Assembly: GCF_041429785.1 (NCBI RefSeq)
Contig: NZ_CP163423.1
Coordinates: 3,286,001-3,350,000, forward strand
Length of the DNA stretch: 64,000 nt
Direction: 5' to 3'
Source: Fretibacter rubidus
GTDB lineage: Bacteria > Pseudomonadota > Alphaproteobacteria > Caulobacterales > Maricaulaceae
Shown: positions 52,477-60,745 of the stretch, piece after piece
How positions within the stretch are numbered: position 1 is the first letter of the stretch
Layout of the letters: every line of letters begins with the position of its first letter
Position numbers and translations under genes: made by a program
Notes under the pieces: model-generated
Databases searched by the model: none
What the model saw: only the letters and a program-made list of their open reading frames with translations
What the model was told of the DNA's origin: nothing

Positions 52477-54123
52477 ATGCCAGCGCCAAATCCTGACCTT
52501 CCTGCCTTTGACCCCGCGCGGTTTAGCCCCGTAAAACGTGCCTTGATCTCTGTCTCTGATAAATCGCGGCTGATTGACCAAGCCAAAGCCCTGCATGAAC
52601 GCGGCGTAAAACTTGTCTCGACAGGCGGCACGCACCGCGCGATTTCAGATGCGGGCATCCCCGTGAAAGATGTATCAGAGCTCACCAAATTTCCAGAAAT
52701 GATGGATGGCCGTGTGAAAACTTTGCACCCGATGGTGCACGGCGGATTGCTCGGTGATCGTGACCTAAGCTCTCACAAAGACGCCATGCATGCCCACGGT
52801 ATTCTCTCAATTGATTTGCTGGTCGTGAATTTATACCCCTTTGAAGCCGCTGTTGCGGGCGGCGGTAGCTACGAAATGTGTGTCGAAAATATCGACATTG
52901 GCGGCCCGGCGATGATACGGGCTGCGGCGAAAAATCATGCCCATGTGGCGGTCTGTACCGACGCCGATGATGTTGATGCGGTGCTGGCTGATATGGACGC
53001 CAATGGCGGGCAAACGTCGGGGGCGTTACGTCAGACACTAGCGGCAAAAACCTATGCGCGCTCTGCCAATTATGATGCCGCCATTGCCAATTGGTTCGCC
53101 GATCAATTGGGTGATGTTCCGACCTACCGCGCGCAATCGGGCACGCTGCGCCAGACCTTGCGATATGGTGAAAACCCGCATCAGACAGCGGCGTTTTACA
53201 CAGACGGCTCTGACCGTCCCGGCGTGGCCACGGCCACACAACTCCAAGGCAAAGAGCTGTCTTATAACAACATCAATGACACGGACGCGGCCTATGAACT
53301 GGTCGCGGAATTTGGCCGTAACTGCTCCACATTACCAGGGGGGGGCGCGAAACCCGCTGTCGCGATTATCAAACACGCCAATCCCTGCGGCGTGGCTGTG
53401 GCAGATGATTTTGTTACCGCCTATAAAAATGCGCTCGCCTGTGACCCTGTCTCAGCCTTTGGTGGGATTGTTGCGCTGAACGGACGTCTGGACAAAGCCA
53501 CCGCGGCTGAGATTTTGAAAGTGTTTACAGAGGTGGTCATCGCGCCGTCTGCTGATGATGACGCTATTGCGTTATTTTCTAAAAAGAAAAATATCCGCCT
53601 TTTGATTGTTGGCGATTTGCCCAATCCCAACGCGCCGAGCCTGACCCAACGAAATGTTGCGGGCGGCATTTTGGTGCAAGACCGCGATAACGGCGCGGTG
53701 GCCGATGACGATTTAAAAGTCGTCACAAAACGCGCGCCAACAGAGACGGAAATGGCAGATCTGCGCATGGCTTGGAAAGTCGCCAAGCACGTCAAATCCA
53801 ACGCGATTATTTATGTCAAAGACGGCGCAACCGCTGGCATCGGGGCGGGCCAAATGAGCCGTATCGACAGCGCCCGCATCGCTGCCCGCAAGGCTGAAGA
53901 TGCGCAAAAATCTGCGGGCTGGGACGCGCCCAAAACACAAGGCTGCGCCTGCGCTTCTGATGCGTTTTTCCCCTTTGCCGACGGTATGCTCGCCGCCGCC
54001 AGCGCGGGCGCCACATGCGTCATCCAACCTGGCGGCTCCATCCGCGACGACGAAGTCATAGCCGCCGCCGACGAACAAGGCCTAGCGATGGTGTTCACGG
54101 GGATGCGGCATTTTAGGCACTGA
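52477..54123 (+). CDS. purH: Bifunctional AICAR transformylase/IMP cyclohydrolase PurH
   Basis: PurH performs the last two steps of IMP synthesis. The 548-residue protein has the cyclohydrolase domain ([36 protein letters not shown]) and the transformylase domain with [12 protein letters not shown] (catalytic Lys-His) and ending [18 protein letters not shown]. An 8-G run lies inside the frame at 53338-53345. The start follows a GGAG site. Confidence 0.97.
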   Translation: MPAPNPDLPAFDPARFSPVKRALISVSDKSRLIDQAKALHERGVKLVSTGGTHRAISDAGIPVKDVSELTKFPEMMDGRVKTLHPMVHGGLLGDRDLSSHKDAMHAHGILSIDLLVVNLYPFEAAVAGGGSYEMCVENIDIGGPAMIRAAAKNHAHVAVCTDADDVDAVLADMDANGGQTSGALRQTLAAKTYARSANYDAAIANWFADQLGDVPTYRAQSGTLRQTLRYGENPHQTAAFYTDGSDRPGVATATQLQGKELSYNNINDTDAAYELVAEFGRNCSTLPGGGAKPAVAIIKHANPCGVAVADDFVTAYKNALACDPVSAFGGIVALNGRLDKATAAEILKVFTEVVIAPSADDDAIALFSKKKNIRLLIVGDLPNPNAPSLTQRNVAGGILVQDRDNGAVADDDLKVVTKRAPTETEMADLRMAWKVAKHVKSNAIIYVKDGATAGIGAGQMSRIDSARIAARKAEDAQKSAGWDAPKTQGCACASDAFFPFADGMLAAASAGATCVIQPGGSIRDDEVIAAADEQGLAMVFTGMRHFRH

Positions 54124-54197
54124 TTTTTAGAATTGATACAGGGTATAAATTGTAGCCGATTAAGTTTCTAGCTAAATAACTGCGCCAGTGAATTAAA

Positions 54198-55124
54198 TTA
54201 GTTATTGGGAGTCAAATCCCAGTCTTTATTTCTAACCCTACCAAGTCCGTGAAAACTTCTTAAATTCTCAAGATAATCCTGAGCATCTTTGTTTTCTTTA
54301 GTAAGCCGATCTAAAGAATCCCAATCGACAGATTTACGTTCCTTTGCTGGGATCATAATAATGCTATCTGACGGGTTGGTTCTGTCTAGATTTATATAAC
54401 CGATTCCATGAGAGGCGCACAACATACGCAACTCTGGCAAAGCTTTACTATCAAGTTTAGCCGCAACAAGATAAGCAAAATTAGCCCAAGAGGAATTGCT
54501 CAAAGTCTGAAAAAAACACTCACGAACGTTTGCACGATTGATTTTTTTCTTTATCTCAAAAGAAAACAGCTTCATTTGCCGGGCGCCAACAGTTCTAGCT
54601 AACTCCTTTGTTTCGCTATGCCAACCATCCATAAGATTGACTGCACCCACTATGTCGGGAAAGAGCCAGTGATTTCCTCTTTTTCCATGTTTGTTGGAAC
54701 TTCGTCGCTCATCAATTCTCATTGCATAACAGTCCAATTCTTCAAAAACAAACTTTCCTAAGACTGGATATAGGTCATGCTCATGATAGCTACTTTCGGC
54801 AGAATCTTTTAGTGTTGTTTCGTTAGGAAATACCTCTTCTTCATCTGAAACAGTGGAGTAGTAAAATAAACGAGGTCGCGTTTCGACTGTTTTAATTGTT
54901 GGGTATTTCACCAATATTCTTTTCCAATTAGCGCCAATTTCGGCAACGAGTTGCGTTAATAATTCTTCTTCTGTATTTACTGATTTGCTTCTAGCTAATT
55001 TTGCAGAGGTTTCATCGGGAAATTGATTTCGAATGGCTGAAGAAATTTCACGCGCTGTCATCTCAGTATCTGGTAATTGTGAAAGTATGTCCCATACTTT
55101 CTTTTTTAAATCTAATTTTGCCAT
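54198..55124 (-). CDS. HrgA-like (COG2958) wHTH plus PD-(D/E)xK nuclease-like protein
   Basis: This 308-residue protein has an N-terminal winged-helix region (about 5-80; VWDILSQLPDTEMTAREISSAIR) and a C-terminal domain with a PD-(D/E)xK pattern, Asp157 in FPDIVGAV and Glu190/Lys192 in FSFEIKKKI. I read it as COG2958, the group containing Helicobacter HrgA, which is linked to type II restriction-modification loci. No methyltransferase is next to it, so it is an orphan here. It is AT-rich compared with purH and the ABA4-like gene, indicating recent acquisition. Confidence 0.78.
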   Translation of the reverse strand: MAKLDLKKKVWDILSQLPDTEMTAREISSAIRNQFPDETSAKLARSKSVNTEEELLTQLVAEIGANWKRILVKYPTIKTVETRPRLFYYSTVSDEEEVFPNETTLKDSAESSYHEHDLYPVLGKFVFEELDCYAMRIDERRSSNKHGKRGNHWLFPDIVGAVNLMDGWHSETKELARTVGARQMKLFSFEIKKKINRANVRECFFQTLSNSSWANFAYLVAAKLDSKALPELRMLCASHGIGYINLDRTNPSDSIIMIPAKERKSVDWDSLDRLTKENKDAQDYLENLRSFHGLGRVRNKDWDLTPNN

Positions 55125-55127
55125 GGT

Positions 55128-55577
55128 CTACACCTCTCCCAATCCCCATCCACCTTTACCCGTTACTTTCCGCAACACCAAATACACGACCAATCCCACA
55201 GGCCCGAACATAAAGGTCAGGAGCAGGCACGGGATGAGCAGCCAATGACTAAACCCTTTGCGCCGTGCGTCGCGGGCTTCCCAGGCACCGACGAATAAAT
55301 CAAAGATGAGGAAATGCGCCCATCCGACAACGACGCCCATGTCGGAGGCAAAGATTTGGCGCACGCCCGCGATCGTGGTGAACCCCGCACCGTCTGCGCC
55401 CATACCAAAAAACATCGTCGCGATAAGCCCCGCAATATAGATCCCGCCAAGCAGCAGCGGATAAAACATAGAATGCACAATTGCGGCGGTACCCCGCCAA
55501 TTTGGCGCCAAGATGAGCAACGCCCATGCTGGCATAACGGATAGGTTTACAGCGCTAAATAATGTTTCAATTGTCAT
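55128..55577 (-). CDS. ABA4-like (DUF4281) membrane protein
   Basis: This 149-residue protein has four hydrophobic segments and the ABA4 pattern NLSVMPAWALLILAPNW, HFLIFDLFVGAWEARDA and FGPVGLVVYLVLR. Plant ABA4 acts in neoxanthin formation; bacterial homologues lack a proven function. It lies upstream of the HrgA-like gene by 3 bp on the same strand, but base composition shows the two differ in origin. Confidence 0.85.
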   Translation of the reverse strand: MTIETLFSAVNLSVMPAWALLILAPNWRGTAAIVHSMFYPLLLGGIYIAGLIATMFFGMGADGAGFTTIAGVRQIFASDMGVVVGWAHFLIFDLFVGAWEARDARRKGFSHWLLIPCLLLTFMFGPVGLVVYLVLRKVTGKGGWGLGEV

Positions 55578-55697
55578 AATGTCCCCTGTGCACAGATTGA
55601 CTATGGGCGCATGAAAAGGATTTGTTAACCATAATTTTTGGAACGAAGCGCAGGGTCAGCCGTAATAATTACAACAAAAACATGGAAGGAGTCCAAA

Positions 55698-56012
55698 ATG
55701 AGCCATTTTAAAACCGCTACAATCGTCGTCGCCTCGGGCCTCGCTATATTTGCAACCAAAGCCCATGCGCAAGACACGCAAGAAACTCAAAATACAGAAC
55801 AGGCTGTGACAACTACAATCAATGACGCCACTGACACGCAAACAGATCGTATGGTTCGCGTTGTCGCTCCGGACGGCACAGTGTTTTATAACCGTTACAT
55901 GCCAATTGATGAGTTGACCCCTGTTGAAACGGATTTCGAAACAGTAGACCGTGTCGATGTTATCTATGACGGTCGCCGCTATACCAACCGTATTGTGAAA
56001 GCTTCGTCATAA
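55698..56012 (+). CDS. Small exported protein
   Basis: From the ATG at 55698 (AAGGAG site upstream) the protein has 104 residues, with a signal peptide ending TKAHA-Q. The mature part is acidic and Thr-rich, then a beta-rich region (RVVAPDGTVFYNRYMPIDEL, DVIYDGRRYTNRIV). No family recognised. Likely periplasmic. Confidence 0.7.
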   Translation: MSHFKTATIVVASGLAIFATKAHAQDTQETQNTEQAVTTTINDATDTQTDRMVRVVAPDGTVFYNRYMPIDELTPVETDFETVDRVDVIYDGRRYTNRIVKASS

Positions 56013-56094
56013 ACAGCATTAGCCACATTTAGGCCGCAATTGGGGCAGAATCTTAGACCCAAGTTGAGACTGAACATTGTCACAGGAGTTTGAC

Positions 56095-56460
56095 ATGACA
56101 CGCATAATTTTAATGACCGCCGCCAGCGCGCTTATGCTTGGGGCTTGCACGACGACAGGTAATACAGAACGCAACGCCGCCATCGGCGCAGGGCTTGGGG
56201 CTTTGACGGGGGCGGTGATTGGCAACAACGTCGGCTCTGGCGACGGTGAAACAGGCGCAATTATTGGCGGCGTGATTGGTGCCGCAGGCGGAGCCTATAC
56301 AGGTCGCCAACAAGACCAAAATATGGGCGAGCGCACACAAATCCGCCGCGGTGCTAATGGTGAGCCATTAGAATATGATAGCTACGCTGGGCGGTATTAT
56401 TTCCGCGATACCGCGACGAACCGTACTTATTGGCAAAATGGGCAACTGCGCACGCGCTAG
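56095..56460 (+). CDS. Glycine-zipper 2TM lipoprotein
   Basis: This 121-residue lipoprotein (lipobox ALMLGAC) has a glycine-zipper region (AAIGAGLGALTGAVIGNNVG and GAIIGGVIGAAGGAYTG, about residues 28-72) typical of small outer-membrane proteins of the SlyB/YmgG-like group. The start at 56095 has a CAGGAG site; an earlier TTG is less likely. A terminator follows. Confidence 0.85.
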   Translation: MTRIILMTAASALMLGACTTTGNTERNAAIGAGLGALTGAVIGNNVGSGDGETGAIIGGVIGAAGGAYTGRQQDQNMGERTQIRRGANGEPLEYDSYAGRYYFRDTATNRTYWQNGQLRTR

Positions 56461-56480
56461 ATTTTCTGACATAAAATTAT

Positions 56481-56518
56481 AAAGGTAGCTTTGAATTTAT
56501 TTCAGGGCTGCCTTTTTT
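56481..56518 (+). terminator. Intrinsic terminator after the glycine-zipper gene
   Basis: AAAGGTAGC near 56481-56489 pairs with GCTGCCTTT near 56507-56515 (one G-T pair), with an AT-rich loop and a TTTTTT run at the end. Confidence 0.75.
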
Positions 56519-56553
56519 ATTTGGGAAAATGACTTTTACGTCTATCAAGGGAT

Positions 56554-56928
56554 ATGACAGATTTTCCGTTTGAGCGTTCGTCCACTGTTTTTGCCGCTGG
56601 CGCCTTATTGCAAGTGCGCGTTTACGGCGTTGTTAAACACTTTGGTATTGCGACGGGATACGGCACCGTTATTCATACCAGCGCGCGATTTGGTCGGGTC
56701 GAAGAAACCGATGTCGCGGCCTTTTCCGGCGGACGACCCATCACGCAAATCCATTACGCCCATAACCATTCCGGCACAGAACTTGTTGCCCGCGCACGCT
56801 CTAAAAAAGGGATGCGCTATAATGTGCTAATTAATAATTGCGAGCATTTTGTGAATTGGGTTTTGACGGGTAAAGGGCGCTCAAGGCAACTGGGCCCTGT
56901 TGACCCCCGCCAATTGAAACGGGACTAA
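56554..56928 (+). CDS. LRAT-domain (NlpC/P60-like) protein
   Basis: This 124-residue protein carries the lecithin:retinol acyltransferase-like triad pattern: VKHFGIATG (catalytic His), GTVIHTS and NNCEHFVNWVL (catalytic Cys). Family members are thiol acyltransferases or phospholipases; in bacteria the substrates are mostly unknown. No signal peptide is visible, so it is probably cytoplasmic or membrane-associated. Confidence 0.82.
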   Translation: MTDFPFERSSTVFAAGALLQVRVYGVVKHFGIATGYGTVIHTSARFGRVEETDVAAFSGGRPITQIHYAHNHSGTELVARARSKKGMRYNVLINNCEHFVNWVLTGKGRSRQLGPVDPRQLKRD

Positions 56929-56955
56929 TGATGCGGATTTAGTGAGCCATTGACC

Positions 56956-58140
56956 CTAATAATGAACTTTAACTTTGGCGGCTGCGCGTATTGCTTTCTC
57001 TCGTGCCGCGTCCAGACTGTCGCCCCGTGCCACGGCCACACCCAATCGTCGAGAGCCGTTGATCTCTGGTTTTCCAAATAATCTGATTTGCGTGTCAGGC
57101 TCTGACAAGGCTTCGTCGATGCCGCTAAATCGAATATTGGTCGAGACACCGTCACCCAGTATCACCGCCGATGCGCTCGGCCCGAACTGCCGTACATCCG
57201 GGATGGGCAAGCCCAAAACCGCGCGAGCATGTAGCGCGAATTGCGACAAGTCTTGGGATATTAATGTCACCAATCCCGTATCATGCGGGCGGGGGGACAC
57301 TTCGGAAAAAATGACGGTGTCACCTTTGACAAATAATTCCACACCAAAGACACCGTGCCCGCCGAGCGCTTCTGTCACTTTGGCGGCCATGTCTTGGGCG
57401 GATTTTAACGCCGCCTTTGACATCGGATGGGGTTGCCAGCTTTCGCGGTAATCGCCGCCCTCTTGGCGGTGACCAATGGGGGCAAGGAAGGTTGTGCCGC
57501 TGACGCTGCGGATCGTCAAAAGGGTGATTTCATAATCAAAATCGACAAAGCCTTCGACAATGACGCGTGATTTTCCTGTCCGCCCGCCGTCTTGGGAATA
57601 GGCCCAGACGGCTGCAATATCGGCCTCGGTCTTGGCTGTGCTTTGGCCTTTGCCAGAACTGCTCATCACGGGTTTGACGACACAGGGTAAGCCAATGTCG
57701 GCCATCGCCGCGCGGCAGTCATCCTCACTATCCGCGAAACGGTAGGGGGAGGTCAGAAGGCCAAGCGTCTCTGCGGCCAGCCGCCTGATGCCTTCGCGGT
57801 TCATGGTCAGTTGCGTCGCCCGCGCGGTTGGAATGACGGTGAAGCCTTCTGTCTCCAGCGCCGCCAAAGTGTCGGTCGCAATCGCTTCAATTTCGGGAAT
57901 AATCAGGTCAGGTTTCACCTGCTCCACCAGGGCCCGTAGCGCGTCACCATCCAGCATATTAATCGTGACCGCGTGGTGGGCGACCTGCATAGCGGGCGCA
58001 TTATCATAGCGGTCCACGGCGATAACTTCGACGCCGTAGCGCTGCAATTCTATGACAACTTCTTTGCCAAGTTCCCCCGCGCCCAGCATCATGACTTTGG
58101 TCGCGCTAGGGGACAGGGCTGTGCCGATAATGCCGTTCAC
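56956..58140 (-). CDS. purT: Formate-dependent GAR transformylase PurT
   Basis: PurT makes formyl-GAR from formate, ATP and GAR in purine synthesis. The 394-residue ATP-grasp enzyme shows [50 protein letters not shown] and [25 protein letters not shown]. Together with purH it gives two late purine genes in one window, not in one operon. Confidence 0.96.
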   Translation of the reverse strand: MNGIIGTALSPSATKVMMLGAGELGKEVVIELQRYGVEVIAVDRYDNAPAMQVAHHAVTINMLDGDALRALVEQVKPDLIIPEIEAIATDTLAALETEGFTVIPTARATQLTMNREGIRRLAAETLGLLTSPYRFADSEDDCRAAMADIGLPCVVKPVMSSSGKGQSTAKTEADIAAVWAYSQDGGRTGKSRVIVEGFVDFDYEITLLTIRSVSGTTFLAPIGHRQEGGDYRESWQPHPMSKAALKSAQDMAAKVTEALGGHGVFGVELFVKGDTVIFSEVSPRPHDTGLVTLISQDLSQFALHARAVLGLPIPDVRQFGPSASAVILGDGVSTNIRFSGIDEALSEPDTQIRLFGKPEINGSRRLGVAVARGDSLDAAREKAIRAAAKVKVHY

Positions 58141-58151
58141 AGCAACGCGCC

Positions 58152-59297
58152 TTATAACGGCAGTTGCGGATTAATCAGGAATTTCGTCCCCGTCGCCTTG
58201 GCATTATAGCGCGCAACAATATCCGCATTTAGCGCCTCTGACAGCGAAATTTCATCTGTGTAATGGCTGGCGAATGTCGTCTTTAATTCTTTGGCCACGC
58301 GCGTGCGAAGGCGAGTCCCAACCTCTGGCCCTGCTTTGGCAAGGAAGTTCGGCAGAAGCCACGCCCCTACGCCCCAGGCGAAACCGTAGCTGCGGTTCAG
58401 CACCGTTGGTGACGTATCCAGACCACCGTAAATATAGACCTGTTTATGTTTGACAGAGCCGTAAATGCTGTAAGCGCCTGGTGTGCGCGCCGCGGCCTTT
58501 TCCATGGCTGTCAGGATTGTGTCAGCGAGCGCCCCGCCGCCTGTCGCGTCAAAGGCCAGCGTCGCGCCCGTCGCGTGAATAGCGTCGGTGAGGTCCGCCA
58601 TAAAGCTATCAGAGCTGCTATTGACGATATGTTTTGCGCCGAGCGATTTTAAGATATCGACTTGTTCCTGACGACGTACGATATTGACCAACTCTACACC
58701 ATCAGCCATGCAAATCTTATTCAGCATTTGCCCCAAATTGGAGGCCGCCGCTGTATGGACGAGCGCGTTGTGGCCTTCCATGCGCATGGTCTCGACCATA
58801 GACAGTGCCGTCAGCGGATTGACAAAACTTGACGCGCCGTCGCGGGCCGTATGACCAGGCAGCAGCGGCATACACATAGCAGCAGGCACACAGCGGTATT
58901 GCGCGTACATGCCGCCGCCCATAACGGCGACAACTTTCCCCATCAAGCCTTGCGCGTCTTTGCCAGCCGCCACGACTGTGCCCGCGCCTTCATTGCCCAC
59001 AGGCAAGTCTTGACTTATGCGCGCTTTCATCACGCCCATACCAGCAGGCGACACAGGCGCGGATAGGACTGTGTTTTTGCCGCTACCCTTAGAGCTCGCC
59101 TTGTCCATGCTCGCCCAGCCAAACATCACCCCGTGATCAGACGGGTTAATTGGTGTAGCCTCTATGCGCACCACGACTTGGTCGTCTTTGGGTGTCGGCA
59201 TCGGCACGTCTTTAAGGGCCATAGTAAGCTTGGCGTCCTCAGATACAGTCGATAGCATTTGGGCATAGGTCGCGGGGAGAGATGTGGATTGTGTCAT
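58152..59297 (-). CDS. Zinc-binding-dehydrogenase family (MDR) oxidoreductase
   Basis: This 381-residue MDR protein has the GroES-like N-terminal part ([34 protein letters not shown]) and a Rossmann part ([37 protein letters not shown]). It lacks the structural zinc Cys cluster, so it is closer to the quinone/enoyl reductases than to classical alcohol dehydrogenases. It is 11 bp upstream of purT on the same strand. Substrate unknown. Confidence 0.88.
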   Translation of the reverse strand: MTQSTSLPATYAQMLSTVSEDAKLTMALKDVPMPTPKDDQVVVRIEATPINPSDHGVMFGWASMDKASSKGSGKNTVLSAPVSPAGMGVMKARISQDLPVGNEGAGTVVAAGKDAQGLMGKVVAVMGGGMYAQYRCVPAAMCMPLLPGHTARDGASSFVNPLTALSMVETMRMEGHNALVHTAAASNLGQMLNKICMADGVELVNIVRRQEQVDILKSLGAKHIVNSSSDSFMADLTDAIHATGATLAFDATGGGALADTILTAMEKAAARTPGAYSIYGSVKHKQVYIYGGLDTSPTVLNRSYGFAWGVGAWLLPNFLAKAGPEVGTRLRTRVAKELKTTFASHYTDEISLSEALNADIVARYNAKATGTKFLINPQLPL

Positions 59298-59479
59298 GGG
59301 GCGCTTTCTTTTAGGTTTTCATTTACCCAGATATAGGCACTCAACACCGCTTTGTCGCGGGGGTGGGCCAAATAAAAACTCGCCGTATTGCTTCTGGTGA
59401 GTGGGGGTAAGATTTATAATAAAAATTTGATATCAAGGTCGCCTATGGGGGCAAAGCGGACCTTAGAAATAATCCGGCT

Positions 59480-59610
59480 AACGACTTTCTTCGGCGTAAA
59501 GCGGACATAAGCCGAGAGGCTTAAAGCGCCCAAAAACGGCCGCTGGTAATGTTTGTTGATCGGGCAACATTCGCCCATAGTATGGCAACGTCATTAATTT
59601 TCGGCCCCGC
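59480..59610 (+). repeat. Dispersed intergenic repeat, copy B
   Basis: This copy starts with a CTTTCTTCGGCGTAAAG-type hairpin and GCGGACATA, then GAGAGGCTTAAAGCGCCC, the core GCCGCTGGTAATGTTT (identical to copy A over 28 bp at 59527-59554), a GGGC/GCCC hairpin and GGCAACGTCA at the position of the CACTCGTT block. It occupies the middle of a 447-bp gap; outside it I see only the ribosome-binding site of the next gene. Confidence 0.85.
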
Positions 59611-59744
59611 CCTACGAGTAAACACAGCGTTCGTCATTTCGAACTTGCGTTTAAACCTCAAAGAGAGCACGGTTCGCAGACAGCGCCTTAAATTGACAAG
59701 ATCGCCGAGGAAGGTTGGATCATCCACCTCCGGAGAGCCCTAAA

Positions 59745-60395
59745 ATGATACATGAATTACGCGTAGCGATTGCTGCCAGCACGGCGCTCGCCTTGTGTGC
59801 GTGTGCAACGCCTTTAAAAACTACTGAGTTTGACGCCGTCATGCCCGAGATTCCTGCCCCTGTGGTCGAGACCGTCACCGATATGATCGATGACGCCAAT
59901 GTCGAAGGGCCGACACAAGAAGCCATCATGCCGGATGTGCCTGAAGCAACTGACACCCCTGCGATAATCGCGCCTAATGAAACATTGCTCTACGGCGCTA
60001 TGACGAAATATGAACTGACCCGTTTTGTCGAGGCTGTGCGCGCGCTCAAGCTTGAAAGCGCGTTCGAGTCGGAAACGCCAATGACGCTCTTTGCGCCCAA
60101 TAACCAAGCCTTTGAATATGCGGCCCTGTCTACGGAAGCGGATATTGCTAACACCCTAAAGGGTCATATCGTACCTGGTGCTTTGGATGTAGCTGCGTTG
60201 AAGGCAGCGGCAACTGCAAACGGTGCACCTTTGAAACTCACCAGCTTGGCTGGCACCGAATTGACCGTCTATGTCATGGACGAGACCGTCAAGATTGCGG
60301 GGCCGTCCGGAACGCTTGCGACTATAACCCAAGCCGATTCTACCCAATCCAACGGCATTTTGCATCAAATCAATAGTGTACTCAAATTAAAATAA
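59745..60395 (+). CDS. Fasciclin (FAS1) domain lipoprotein, second paralogue
   Basis: From the ATG at 59745 (GGAG site) the protein has 216 residues, with a lipobox-like ALALCAC, an acidic/Pro linker and one FAS1 domain (YELTRFVEAVRALKLES, PMTLFAPNNQAFEYA, HIVPGALDVAALK, SNGILHQINSVLKLK). It is clearly related to the 42035-42772 protein: the C-terminal VYVMD...VKIA...LATITQAD and LTFYVMDGDVKVAD...LATVSQAD blocks align. It lacks the acidic GVND repeats. It is flanked by repeat copies B and C. Confidence 0.9.
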   Translation: MIHELRVAIAASTALALCACATPLKTTEFDAVMPEIPAPVVETVTDMIDDANVEGPTQEAIMPDVPEATDTPAIIAPNETLLYGAMTKYELTRFVEAVRALKLESAFESETPMTLFAPNNQAFEYAALSTEADIANTLKGHIVPGALDVAALKAAATANGAPLKLTSLAGTELTVYVMDETVKIAGPSGTLATITQADSTQSNGILHQINSVLKLK

Positions 60396-60468
60396 TCGAA
60401 ACATAATTAATCACAACGCCATAAGGCCGGAACAAGGGCGATAAGGGCCGTCAGAGTAGCATTTGTAT

Positions 60469-60575
60469 GAGCGGCTTAAAATCGCTCCATAACAGCCGCT
60501 GGTAATGTTTGAGAATACGGCTGTAATTGCTCCACGTAAAACACTCGTTATGTCTGCTTTCGGACGAAAGTAACC
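60469..60575 (+). repeat. Dispersed intergenic repeat, copy C
   Basis: This copy has the hairpin GAGCG/CGCTC (60469-60487), core GCCGCTGGTAATGTTT (60495-60510), the CACTCGTT block (60542-60549) and a terminal GTCTGCTTTCGGACGAAAG hairpin. Its first 21 bases equal copy D. It and the acnA terminator fill the 350-bp gap between the fasciclin gene and acnA. Confidence 0.85.
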
Positions 60576-60675
60576 GTTTTTGGTAATTGGCTCTAATGTC
60601 TGCAATGAGGATAAAAACCCACGTTCTGAAATTTTGCCTATATATCCGTTTTTGCATCACAGCACGCGTCGACCA

Positions 60676-60721
60676 CAAAAAAGCCCCCGCCGCATCGATT
60701 AGGATGCAGCGGGGGCTTTTT
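60676..60721 (-). terminator. Intrinsic terminator of acnA
   Basis: AAAAAAGCCCCCGC and GCGGGGGCTTTTTT form a long stem with an inner CGCATC/GATGC pairing; on the minus strand it ends in a T-run. The symmetric A/T tails could let it work for both strands. Confidence 0.92.
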
Positions 60722-60745
60722 AGCGTTAGGGGCTTTGCGGCGCGC

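Noticed and set aside
52682-53239. 185-codon minus-strand open frame
   Set aside because: It is antisense to purH, with His/Arg/Pro-rich content typical of shadow frames.
37583-60575. Integron attC sites for the dispersed repeat
   Set aside because: No GTTRRRY/RYYYAAC core sites are found at the ends, and no integron integrase is in the window.
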